Shown here: in pieces, positions 26,364 through 35,063 of the stretch
Position numbering within the stretch: the first letter of the stretch is position 1
Layout: the number at the start of each line of letters is the position of its first letter
Source of the DNA: Lutibacter sp. A64
GTDB taxonomy: Bacteria; Bacteroidota; Bacteroidia; Flavobacteriales; Flavobacteriaceae
Length of the DNA stretch: 64,000 bases
Assembly (NCBI RefSeq): GCF_022429565.1
Contig: NZ_CP092487.1
Location: 2,932,001-2,996,000 of the forward strand
Direction: 5' to 3'
The notes under the pieces: generated by a model
What the model was told of the DNA's origin: nothing
The model's database searches: none
Seen by the model: only the letters and a program-made list of their open reading frames with translations
Made by a program: the position numbers and the translations under genes

Positions 26364-28166
26364 TTATTCTTTATACATTTTATCAATAAGCTGTTTGTAT
26401 TTTTTCTGAATTACTTTACGTTTTAATTTTAAAGTTGCTGTAATTTCACCAGCTTCTATACTAAACTCTTTAGGTAGTAAAGTTATTTTTTTAATTTTTT
26501 CAAAAACAGAAAATTCTTTTTGTAACTCTTCAACACGTTTATCAATCATATCTTTTATTTGATTATGATTAATTAATTCTTCTATGTCTTTAAAGGTAAT
26601 TTTATGCTCTAATGCATATTTTTTTAAGTTTTCGAAACTTGGTACGGCTAAAGCAGTAACATATTTTTGTTCATCACCAATAACTGCAATTTGTTCAATA
26701 AAAGAATCGTTTATTAGTGCAGTTTCTAGTTTTTGAGGAGCAATATATTTTCCTCCAGAAGTTTTCATTAGATCCTTTATTCTATCTGTAATTGTAAGAT
26801 TTCCTTCGGCATCCATTTTACCAGCATCACCAGTTTTAAACCATCCGTCTTTGGTAAAAACTTCGGCAGTTGCTTCTGGTTTTTTGTAATAACCACGCAT
26901 AACACCAGGTCCTTTTACTAAAATTTCATTGTTTTCACCAATTTTAATTTGAGTACCTTTAATTGGTTTTCCTGCAGAATTAAATTTGTAATTTTTATAA
27001 CCGAATAAAGAAACAGTTGCGGTAGTTTCTGTTAAACCATATCCACATTTAATATTTAAACCAAAAGAATAGAAAAAAGAAACTAAATCAGCTGCTAAAG
27101 GCGCACCTCCACTTGGCATAAATTTTATACGTCCACCAAAAACATCTCTAAGTTTACTTAAAACTAATTTATCGGCTATTTTAAATTTTAATTTTAGGGC
27201 TAATGGTATTTTTTTATCATACCGTCTGTATTTATTGTGGTATGTATTTCCAATACCCAAAGCCCAACTAGCTAATTTCATTTTTGTTGGCGAGGCTTCT
27301 TTTCTTTTTTCTTGAATAGCAGCAAATATTTTTTCAAAAATACGAGGTACAGTACACATTACTGTAGGTTTCACTTCTTTTAAAACATCTGCTATTTTTT
27401 TAGGATCTTGGTTAAAATAAACTTCCATACCAATGTGTAAGCAGAAAAATAACCAACTACGTTCATAAACATGACTTAATGGTAAAAAGCTTAAAGAAAT
27501 GTCTGTATCATCAACATCTACCAATTCATAGGCATGTGCTTTTAATGAGTTTGAAAAATTGTTATGATCTAGCATAACACCTTTAGGTTCTCCAGTAGTA
27601 CCAGAAGTGTATATTATACTTGCCAAGTCATTTAAATCTAACTCATATTCTCTTTTTTGACGCTCAATTTCAACTGCTTTTGTAAAGTTTTGCTGAGTAA
27701 AATCTTTAAAATAAACAGCGTTATCTGTACTTTTAAATTTAACAGTTGGAGTTAAAGCAACAATTAATTTTAAGTACTTGTTGGTTTTAGAAATTTCATA
27801 AGCTTTATTGTATTCCTCTTGATCTCCAACAAAAATTAAAGGTATTTCGGCGTCATTTATTATGTATTCTGTTTCTTTTTTAGAATTGGTAGCATAAATA
27901 GGAATTGTAATTGCTCTAATACTCATAATACCTAAATCAGAAATAACCCATTCTGGCATATTTTGAGAAAAAATTGCAATGTGTTCTTGTTCTTTAATTC
28001 CGTAATTTATTAGTGCTTTGGAAACTTGTTGAATTTGATTTTCAAAGCTTTCCCAAGAAATTCCTATCCATTTCTTACTAATTGCATCTTTATAACGTAT
28101 TGCATTTTTTGCACCATATTTTTGTGCATTATTTTTAATTTCAATACTCAGATGTTTGTAACTCAT
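26364..28166 (-). CDS. Long-chain fatty-acid--CoA ligase (AMP-forming)
   Basis: A 600-residue ANL-superfamily enzyme that activates fatty acids through an acyl-adenylate. Motifs in order: P-loop-like YTSGTTGEPKGV at about 188-199, FLPLSHVYER, YGLTETTATVS at about 377-387, WFKTGDAG at about 447 and DLMKTSGGKYIAPQ. The length and the SGGKYIAP block fit the FadD15/FAA1-like branch common in Bacteroidota. Single gene. Confidence 0.92.
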   Translation of the reverse strand: MSYKHLSIEIKNNAQKYGAKNAIRYKDAISKKWIGISWESFENQIQQVSKALINYGIKEQEHIAIFSQNMPEWVISDLGIMSIRAITIPIYATNSKKETEYIINDAEIPLIFVGDQEEYNKAYEISKTNKYLKLIVALTPTVKFKSTDNAVYFKDFTQQNFTKAVEIERQKREYELDLNDLASIIYTSGTTGEPKGVMLDHNNFSNSLKAHAYELVDVDDTDISLSFLPLSHVYERSWLFFCLHIGMEVYFNQDPKKIADVLKEVKPTVMCTVPRIFEKIFAAIQEKRKEASPTKMKLASWALGIGNTYHNKYRRYDKKIPLALKLKFKIADKLVLSKLRDVFGGRIKFMPSGGAPLAADLVSFFYSFGLNIKCGYGLTETTATVSLFGYKNYKFNSAGKPIKGTQIKIGENNEILVKGPGVMRGYYKKPEATAEVFTKDGWFKTGDAGKMDAEGNLTITDRIKDLMKTSGGKYIAPQKLETALINDSFIEQIAVIGDEQKYVTALAVPSFENLKKYALEHKITFKDIEELINHNQIKDMIDKRVEELQKEFSVFEKIKKITLLPKEFSIEAGEITATLKLKRKVIQKKYKQLIDKMYKE

Positions 28167-28505
28167 AATTTATTAATTTTCTTTGCCGTAATTTATTAAA
28201 TTACTTATTAAAGGCGTGCAAATTTAATAATATTTTAATTGTTGTAACATGTTTAAGGTTACATAAGCTGTTATTTAACGTTATTTAACACTCATTTTCA
28301 AGGTGTTTTGCTTATTAAAATATAAGTGTTGAGTGCTTAAAATCAATTTAATACATATTAATTTAGAGTTGATTTTTACATTTTTAAAGCTAGAATTAAA
28401 TTTTAACACTTCTAAAAGTAAACGGAGTGCTTAAAAAAAATATGATTACTTATAAAACTAGTTGCTAAATCACTAAATTTGCACAGTCTTTTAAAAAAAA
28501 TTAAA
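28167..28505. other. 339-nt divergent intergenic region, acyl-CoA ligase / aspS
   Basis: Contains a perfect tandem 10-mer GTTATTTAAC (28270-28279 and 28280-28289), a possible operator. A 12-bp word GAGTGCTTAAAA occurs twice (28331-28342, 28425-28436). The aspS -7 box lies at 28474. No ORF or RNA gene recognised. Confidence 0.5.
28474..28481 (+). promoter_or_regulatory. -7 promoter box of aspS
   Basis: TAAATTTG matches TAnnTTTG and lies 24 nt before the ATG at 28506. Confidence 0.6.
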
Positions 28506-30257
28506 ATGTATAGAACACATTCAAACGGAGAATTAAGATTAGAAAATGTTGGTCAAGAAGTTACTTTGGCCGGATGGGTACAAAAAACCCGAGATAAAGG
28601 ATTTATGATTTGGGTTGATTTACGTGACCGTTATGGAATTACACAGTTAATTTTTGATGCTGACCGTACTTCAAAAGAAATGGTTGAAGAAGCTAAAACA
28701 CTAGGACGTGAATTTGTAATTCAAGTTAAAGGTGAGGTAATTGAACGTGTTTCAAAAAATAAAAATATACCTACTGGTGAAATTGAAATTTTAGTAAAAG
28801 AACTAACAATTTTAAATAAATCAAAAGTTCCTCCTTTTACTATTGAAGATGAAACTGATGGTGGTGATGAGTTAAGAATGCAATATCGTTACCTTGATAT
28901 TAGAAGAAACCCGGTAAAAAATAACTTAATTTTTAGAAGTAAAATTGCCATTGAAACTAGAAAATATTTATCCGATGAAGGTTTTATTGAAGTTGAAACT
29001 CCAGTTTTAATTAAATCTACTCCAGAAGGAGCACGTGATTTTGTAGTGCCAAGTAGAATGAATGAAGGTCAGTTTTATGCATTGCCACAATCTCCTCAAA
29101 CTTTTAAGCAATTGCTAATGGTTGGTGGTCTAGATAAGTATTTTCAAATTGTAAAATGCTTTAGAGATGAAGATTTACGAGCAGACAGACAACCAGAATT
29201 TACACAAATAGACTGTGAAATGGCGTTTGTAGAACAAGAAGATATTTTAAATACGTTTGAAGGACTTACTCGTTATTTATTAAAAGAAGTAAATGGTGTT
29301 GAAGTTGATAAATTTCCTAGAATGACCTATGAAGAGGCTATGAAAAAATATGGAAATGATAAACCAGATATTCGTTTTGGAATGGAATTTGGCGAATTAA
29401 ATGAAGTAGCACAACATAAAGAATTTGGTGTTTTTAACAATGCAGAATTAGTTGTTGGTATTGCCGTTCCTGGTGCAGCAAGTTATACACGTAAAGAAAT
29501 AGATAAATTAATTGAATGGGTAAAAAGACCTCAAGTAGGAGCCCTAGGTATGGTTTATGCCAAATATAATGAAGATGGAACGTTTAAATCTTCTGTAGAT
29601 AAATTTTACGACCAAGAAGATTTAGCAAAATGGGCAGAGGTTACCGGTGCAAAACCAGGAGATTTAATTTGTGTTTTAAGTGGTGTTGCAGATAAAGTAA
29701 GAACACAATTAAGTGCCTTACGTATGGAATTGGCAGAGCGTTTAGGTTTACGTAAACCAAATGAATTTGCTCCGCTATGGGTAGTTGATTTTCCTTTATT
29801 AGAATGGGATGAAGAAACAAATCGTTACCATGCAATGCACCATCCGTTTACTTCACCAAAACCTGAAGATTTACACTTATTAGATACAGATCCAGGAAAA
29901 GTAAGAGCAAATGCTTATGATATGGTATTAAATGGAAATGAAATTGGTGGAGGTTCAATTCGTATTCACGATAAAAATACCCAAGCTTTAATGTTTGATC
30001 ATTTAGGCTTTACACCAGAACAAGCAAAAGAACAATTTGGCTTTTTAATGAATGCTTTTGAATATGGAGCACCTCCTCACGGTGGTTTAGCTTTTGGATT
30101 GGATAGATTGGTTGCTATTTTAGGCGGACAAGAAACTATTAGAGATTTTATTGCATTCCCTAAAAACAATAGCGGACGAGATATAATGATAGACGCTCCA
30201 TCTAAAATTGATGATGAACAACTTAAAGAGTTATGTTTAAAATTAGATTTAAAATAA
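28506..30257 (+). CDS. aspS: Aspartate--tRNA ligase
   Basis: A 583-residue class II synthetase. The ATG at 28506 gives the normal [10 protein letters not shown] start; a TTG at 28479 overlaps the -7 box and is rejected. OB-fold anticodon domain (residues about 15-100, [23 protein letters not shown]), then the catalytic core with TPEGARDF, motif 2 in [19 protein letters not shown], the bacterial GAD-type insertion domain and motif 3 [12 protein letters not shown] near 545. Full length. A strong terminator follows. Confidence 0.97.
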   Translation: MYRTHSNGELRLENVGQEVTLAGWVQKTRDKGFMIWVDLRDRYGITQLIFDADRTSKEMVEEAKTLGREFVIQVKGEVIERVSKNKNIPTGEIEILVKELTILNKSKVPPFTIEDETDGGDELRMQYRYLDIRRNPVKNNLIFRSKIAIETRKYLSDEGFIEVETPVLIKSTPEGARDFVVPSRMNEGQFYALPQSPQTFKQLLMVGGLDKYFQIVKCFRDEDLRADRQPEFTQIDCEMAFVEQEDILNTFEGLTRYLLKEVNGVEVDKFPRMTYEEAMKKYGNDKPDIRFGMEFGELNEVAQHKEFGVFNNAELVVGIAVPGAASYTRKEIDKLIEWVKRPQVGALGMVYAKYNEDGTFKSSVDKFYDQEDLAKWAEVTGAKPGDLICVLSGVADKVRTQLSALRMELAERLGLRKPNEFAPLWVVDFPLLEWDEETNRYHAMHHPFTSPKPEDLHLLDTDPGKVRANAYDMVLNGNEIGGGSIRIHDKNTQALMFDHLGFTPEQAKEQFGFLMNAFEYGAPPHGGLAFGLDRLVAILGGQETIRDFIAFPKNNSGRDIMIDAPSKIDDEQLKELCLKLDLK

Positions 30258-30270
30258 TCTATTAAAAATA

Positions 30271-30329
30271 AAACCAAAAAAAGTCACTACTTCATATTTT
30301 AAAAATTGAAAAGTGACTTTTTTTGGTTT
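30271..30329. terminator. Strong terminator after aspS
   Basis: The 18-nt arms AAACCAAAAAAAGTCACT (30271-30288) and its exact complement (30312-30329) form a long stem with A and T tracts, so it can work in both directions. Confidence 0.85.
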
Positions 30330-30378
30330 TAGCCATTTCAGTGGTTAATCATATAAAATAATTTAATAATTAAAAAAA

Positions 30379-32148
30379 TTGAAAGCGCATCTTAAAAGTT
30401 TTTTGTCCTTAAAATTATTGTACAAAGTTGCTTTTTATTTAACACTTTTAGGAATATTTGTTTTAATTTTTGATTTTGGTTTCGATCAAACAATTAGAGT
30501 GCAAAGAGTAATAAATGCGTTGTATTTAATAATTTTAAGCATAGGAATATTAACCACTACTATACGATATTTAACACAAAGAAAAACAATACAAACTAAA
30601 GTTTGGCTTTTTGATTTTATAAGTATTTTAATTACTGTTTTTGTAATTTATATTCATTTTTTTTCTCAAGAAGCGCATCGTCATATTACATTTTTATATA
30701 ATGATAATTGGATTAAATTAACTATTATTTTAACCTTTATTAGGGAGTTTTCAGAGCAAAACATTAATTATAAACGTACGTTATTAAATCCTGCACAGTT
30801 ATTTATTGTAAGTTTTTTAGCAATTATTCTTTTAGGAGCATTTTTATTAATGCTTCCTAATGCAACTTATTCAGGTATTTCTTTTATAAATGCGTTATTT
30901 ACATCAACTAGTGCAGTTTGTGTAACTGGACTTATAGTTGTTGATACTAGTAGTTATTTTACCCAATTTGGACAAATAATATTGCTTATTTTAATACAAG
31001 CTGGTGGAATTGGTATTTTAACATTTGCAAGTTATTTTAGTTACTTCTTTAGAGGCGTTTCATCGTATGAAAATCAATTGATTTTAAGCGATATGACAAA
31101 TTCAGATAAAATTGGAGAAGTTTTTAATACCTTAAGAAGAATTATTGTAATTACTTTTACAATTGAAATAATTGGAGCACTATTAATTTTCTTTAGTTTA
31201 AATTCTGAATTGTTTAATGGGGTTGTTGATCAGGTGTTTTTTGCATTTTTCCACGCTATTTCTGCGTTTTGTAATGCCGGATTTTCAACCTTGCAAAATG
31301 GTTTGTATGAAAGCAGCTTTAGATTTAACTACCTGTTACAATTTTTACTTATTCTACTTCTAATTCTAGGAGGTTTAGGATTTCCTATTTTGGTAAATAT
31401 TTTAAAATATTCTAAATATTATTTAACCAGAAAAATATTTGGTGTAAAACATTGGGAAAAACAATATAAGCCTTGGGTGTTAAGTTTAAATAGTAGAATT
31501 ACATTAATTACAGCATTTTCATTATTGGCTTTCGGAACAATATCATTCTACATTACTGAATATAATAATTCACTTGTAGAACATCATGGAATAGGAAAAT
31601 TTATAACAGCTTTATTTGGATCTGCAACACCAAGAACTGCGGGTTTTAATACTGTAGATATGGCTACATTAAGTTTGCCAACAATTTTAGTCACAATGTT
31701 TTTAATGTGGGTTGGAGCTTCACCTGCATCAACAGGTGGAGGTATAAAAACTAGTACTTTTGCCATTGCAACACTTAATTTTATAAGTTTAGCAAAGGGT
31801 AAATCAAGAATTGAGATTTATAGAAGAGAAATTTCAGATTCTTCGGTAAGAAGAGCTTTTGCTATAATTTCTTTATCGTTAATTGTTATTGGAATAGGTA
31901 TTATCGCTATTTTAATTTTTGATTCAGAAATAAGCCCCTTAAATGTTGCTTTTGAATGCTTTTCAGCATATAGCACTGTTGGTTTAAGTTTAGGAATTAC
32001 GGCAGCATTAAGCGATCCAAGTAAACTTGTTTTAATTACAATAATGTTTATAGGTAGAGTAAGTATGTTGTCAATTTTAATTGCTGTATTTAAAAAAGTA
32101 AAACATAAAAATTATCGGTATCCAACCGAAGAAATTACAATTAACTAA
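30379..32148 (+). CDS. TrkH/KtrB-type potassium transporter subunit
   Basis: A 589-residue membrane protein starting at TTG (stops upstream, next Met far inside). Four selectivity-filter repeats of the Trk/Ktr superfamily are seen: TSAVCVTGLIVVDT, ISAFCNAGFSTL, TPRTAGFNTVD and SAYSTVGLSLGIT, each with its key Gly. An N-terminal extension of about 140 residues with extra hydrophobic helices precedes the usual TrkH core. It is followed after 15 nt by the TrkA-like regulatory subunit gene. Confidence 0.93.
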   Translation: MKAHLKSFLSLKLLYKVAFYLTLLGIFVLIFDFGFDQTIRVQRVINALYLIILSIGILTTTIRYLTQRKTIQTKVWLFDFISILITVFVIYIHFFSQEAHRHITFLYNDNWIKLTIILTFIREFSEQNINYKRTLLNPAQLFIVSFLAIILLGAFLLMLPNATYSGISFINALFTSTSAVCVTGLIVVDTSSYFTQFGQIILLILIQAGGIGILTFASYFSYFFRGVSSYENQLILSDMTNSDKIGEVFNTLRRIIVITFTIEIIGALLIFFSLNSELFNGVVDQVFFAFFHAISAFCNAGFSTLQNGLYESSFRFNYLLQFLLILLLILGGLGFPILVNILKYSKYYLTRKIFGVKHWEKQYKPWVLSLNSRITLITAFSLLAFGTISFYITEYNNSLVEHHGIGKFITALFGSATPRTAGFNTVDMATLSLPTILVTMFLMWVGASPASTGGGIKTSTFAIATLNFISLAKGKSRIEIYRREISDSSVRRAFAIISLSLIVIGIGIIAILIFDSEISPLNVAFECFSAYSTVGLSLGITAALSDPSKLVLITIMFIGRVSMLSILIAVFKKVKHKNYRYPTEEITIN

Positions 32149-32163
32149 TTAAAAAATATAGAT

Positions 32164-32850
32164 ATGAAATTTTTAATAGTCGGTTTAGGAAATTTTGGTG
32201 CTTCGTTAGCAGAAAAATTAACAAATCAAGGTAATGAAGTTATTGGAATAGACTCTAGTATGGCAAGAGTAGATGCTTTAAAAGAAAAAATTTCACATAC
32301 TATCTGTATGAATGCAACTGATGAATATACAGTTTCTGGTTTACCATTAAAAGACACCGATGTTGTAATTGTTGCAATAGGAGAAGATCAAGGAGCAAAT
32401 GTAATGGCTACAGCGTTATTTAAAAACTTAAATGTTAAAAGGCTTATAAGTAGAGCCATTAACCCTTTACATGAAATGGTTTTAAAAGCCTTAGGTGTTG
32501 ATGAAATTTTACACCCAGAGGAAGAAACTGCAGAACGATGGGCAAAAAAATTATGTTTAATAGGTGTTATAGATTCTTTTGAACTTAGTGAAGATTATAG
32601 TTTGGTAGAAGCAAATGTACCAACAATGTATGCAGGTAAAAAAATTAAAGATTTAGACTTTAGAAATAAATTTAATATTTTAATACTAACTACTATTAAA
32701 AAAACTGAAATTCAAGGTAACTTAGGGAAAACCGAAATTATTAATAAAGTGCAAGGTGTAGCTTCTGCTGAGCTTGTTTTAGAAGAAGAAGATATTTTAG
32801 TACTTTACGGTTCTAATATGGATATTAAAAAGTTTTTAAACAATTACTAA
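32164..32850 (+). CDS. TrkA/KtrA-type potassium channel regulatory subunit
   Basis: A 228-residue cytosolic protein. RCK_N Rossmann domain with GLGNFGASLAEKL at 6-18 and the acidic ribose ligand in VIGIDSS; RCK_C part from about 140. It gates the membrane subunit encoded upstream in response to nucleotides (ATP/ADP or NAD(H)) and forms a two-gene operon with it. Confidence 0.93.
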   Translation: MKFLIVGLGNFGASLAEKLTNQGNEVIGIDSSMARVDALKEKISHTICMNATDEYTVSGLPLKDTDVVIVAIGEDQGANVMATALFKNLNVKRLISRAINPLHEMVLKALGVDEILHPEEETAERWAKKLCLIGVIDSFELSEDYSLVEANVPTMYAGKKIKDLDFRNKFNILILTTIKKTEIQGNLGKTEIINKVQGVASAELVLEEEDILVLYGSNMDIKKFLNNY

Positions 32851-32931
32851 TTACCCCATGTTTAACAAATTATTTTTTTAAGTATTGCTTTTAAAGCTAT
32901 ATTTGCTTATAACCATTCTAAATAAGAAATT

Positions 32932-33075
32932 GTGCTACATAAAAAGCCAAAAAGTATTTTTAACTACGATTTTGATTGGGATTCAATAAAAAAAGAATCT
33001 ACAAAAGATAGTTGTTGTAAAAAATATAAAAAAAAAGGTGAAAAGAAATGCAAAAATTGTCCAAAAAAAAGGTAA
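32932..33075 (+). CDS. 47-residue Cys- and Lys-rich protein
   Basis: A frame from GTG 32932 (or ATT 32929) to TAA 33075. The N-terminal half is VLHKKPKSIFNYDFDWDSIK; the C-terminal half has CC, KYKKKG, then C-K-N-C-P and ends KKR. The two Cys pairs with basic surroundings look like a small metal-binding knuckle. I recall similar CCKKYKKKGKRC-type small proteins in other Flavobacteriia, but could not verify this. It lies between trkA and the first ClC gene. Function unknown. Confidence 0.6.
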   Translation: MLHKKPKSIFNYDFDWDSIKKESTKDSCCKKYKKKGEKKCKNCPKKR

Positions 33076-33091
33076 AATAATCTTATTTTGG

Positions 33092-33099
33092 TATTTTTG
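33092..33099 (+). promoter_or_regulatory. -7 promoter box of the first ClC gene
   Basis: TATTTTTG, 25 nt before the ATG at 33124. The paralogue downstream has the same box (35029) at a similar distance. Confidence 0.55.
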
Positions 33100-33123
33100 A
33101 GAAAATGATTGTTAAAAAATATA

Positions 33124-34914
33124 ATGGCAGAAAAGTCTAAAAAATTTTTAAAAAGATTTCTAATCTGGAAATACCAACATATTTCCGATAAACAATTTGT
33201 TAGAATTGCTAGTGCCATAATAGGTTTATTAGCAGGCTTAGGTGCTGTAATTTTAAAAAATCTAACGCATTTTATTCAGCATTTGCTAGAGAGCGAATTT
33301 ATTAAAGATATTCACGTAGCTTTTTATTTTATTTTTCCGCTTTTTGGATTGTTTTTAGTTCGTATGATTAAAAGGTACGTTATTAAAAAAAAAGTGGGTC
33401 ATGGTATTCCTTCTACCTTATTTACAATCTCAAAATTAAAAGGAATAATGCCTCGTCATCAAATGTGGTCGTCAATATTAACGGCGCCATTAACTGTTGG
33501 TTTTGGAGGTTCAGTAGGTTTGGAAGGACCAACAGTTGCAACAGGTGCAGCCTTAGGTTCTAATTTTGCCCGTTTAATGCATGTAAACCAAACTACAAGA
33601 ACATTGCTTATTGGTGCAGCCGCAGCAGGAGCTATGTCATCTATTTTTAAAGCGCCTATTGCAGCAATTGTTTTTGCCGTTGAAATTTTTAGTTTGGAGT
33701 TAACAATGGTTTCTATGATTCCGTTATTATTAGCCTCTATAACAGCTGTTTTAACCTCTTATTTCTTTTTTGGAGATGACGTGTTGCTTCACTTTAGTAT
33801 TGAAGATAAATTTCATTTATATGATGTAATTTTTTATATTTTACTAGGGGTTTCTTCAGCAGCAGTATCAATTTATTTTAGTAAAATTTATTTTAAAATA
33901 GGAGCTTTTTTTAGAGATTTTAAGGGAGCGCATAAACGCTTAATTTTTGGTGGAATATCCTTAGGTATTATGGTTTTTTTAATTCCTCCTTTATTTGGTG
34001 AAGGATATTCAATTATTAATAATGTTTTAAAAGGAAACATAACTCCTATTGTTTCTAATAACATTTTTCAAATTGAACCTGATAATTTTTTAATAGTTAT
34101 AGTGTTATTAATTGGCTTAGTTCTTTTTAAAGTAATTGCTACTTCGTTAACATTTGGTGCTGGTGGTGTAGGTGGTATTTTTGCACCTACTCTTTTTACA
34201 GGTAGTATTACAGGTTACGTATTTGCTTCAATTATTAATCATAGTAATATTTTCAGTCATCAATTATCTTCTTCTAATTTTGCAATGGTTGGTATGGCAG
34301 GTTTAATGGCAGGAATTCTTCAAGCTCCATTAACGGCTATTTTCTTAATTGCTGAACTTACGGGTGGTTATGAATTATTTGTACCATTAATGATTGTTTC
34401 TTCTATTTCATACTTAATTGCCAAACGCTATATTCCATATAATATTTACGCTTCAGAATTGGCTGAAAAAGGGCAGTTATTAACACATGATAAAGATAAA
34501 AACGTGTTAATGTTAATGGATATTGATAAGGTTATTGAAACTAATTTTATTGTTTTAAAACCACAAATGACTTTGGGTGAAATAGTAAATAATGCTGTTG
34601 CAAAATCTTCTAGAAATCACTTTCCTGTTGTAAGTAGTGAAAATGAATTTTTAGGAGTTATAACGCTTGATGATATTAGGAGTATTATGTTCAATACAAA
34701 ATTATATGGTAAAGAACGGGTTTTAGACCTAATGCATAGTGTACCCGATATTATTAATTATGAAACCGATTCTATGGAAGTAATTATGAATAAATTTAAA
34801 ACAACAGTTGCTTGGAACTTGCCCGTAATTAAAAATGGAAAATATTATGGTTTTATTTCAAAATCTAGACTTTTAACCGCCTATAGAAGAAAACTAATAA
34901 ATGTAACTACTTAA
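33124..34914 (+). CDS. ClC-type chloride channel/transporter with CBS pair (copy 1)
   Basis: The ATG at 33124 gives 596 residues. ClC signatures: GFGGSVGLEGPTVATGAALGS (the GxGxP-type anion site with GSVGLEGP), FKAPIAAIVFAVE, GAGGVGGIFAPTLFTG and LQAPLTAIFLIAELTGGY. The glutamate in GLEGP is the gating Glu, suggesting H+/Cl- exchange or gating. Two CBS domains occupy about residues 455-590 (HFPVVSSENEFLGVITLDD, NLPVIKNGKYYGFISKSRLL). A close paralogue follows in tandem. Confidence 0.95.
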   Translation: MAEKSKKFLKRFLIWKYQHISDKQFVRIASAIIGLLAGLGAVILKNLTHFIQHLLESEFIKDIHVAFYFIFPLFGLFLVRMIKRYVIKKKVGHGIPSTLFTISKLKGIMPRHQMWSSILTAPLTVGFGGSVGLEGPTVATGAALGSNFARLMHVNQTTRTLLIGAAAAGAMSSIFKAPIAAIVFAVEIFSLELTMVSMIPLLLASITAVLTSYFFFGDDVLLHFSIEDKFHLYDVIFYILLGVSSAAVSIYFSKIYFKIGAFFRDFKGAHKRLIFGGISLGIMVFLIPPLFGEGYSIINNVLKGNITPIVSNNIFQIEPDNFLIVIVLLIGLVLFKVIATSLTFGAGGVGGIFAPTLFTGSITGYVFASIINHSNIFSHQLSSSNFAMVGMAGLMAGILQAPLTAIFLIAELTGGYELFVPLMIVSSISYLIAKRYIPYNIYASELAEKGQLLTHDKDKNVLMLMDIDKVIETNFIVLKPQMTLGEIVNNAVAKSSRNHFPVVSSENEFLGVITLDDIRSIMFNTKLYGKERVLDLMHSVPDIINYETDSMEVIMNKFKTTVAWNLPVIKNGKYYGFISKSRLLTAYRRKLINVTT

Positions 34915-35028
34915 GTAACCTAAAAAGGTTTAATTTTTCTTTATTTATAATAAATAGCTGTTTAATTACCATTAAAAAATATCCTTTTAAAAAAAGCAAA
35001 AATCTAAAATGTTAAGTACTATTTTTTG

Positions 35029-35036
35029 TATTTTTG
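35029..35036 (+). promoter_or_regulatory. -7 promoter box of the second ClC gene
   Basis: TATTTTTG, 28 nt before the ATG at 35064, so the second copy can be transcribed independently. Confidence 0.55.
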
Positions 35037-35063
35037 CAATTCTTTTTTTTAAATATACTCGTA

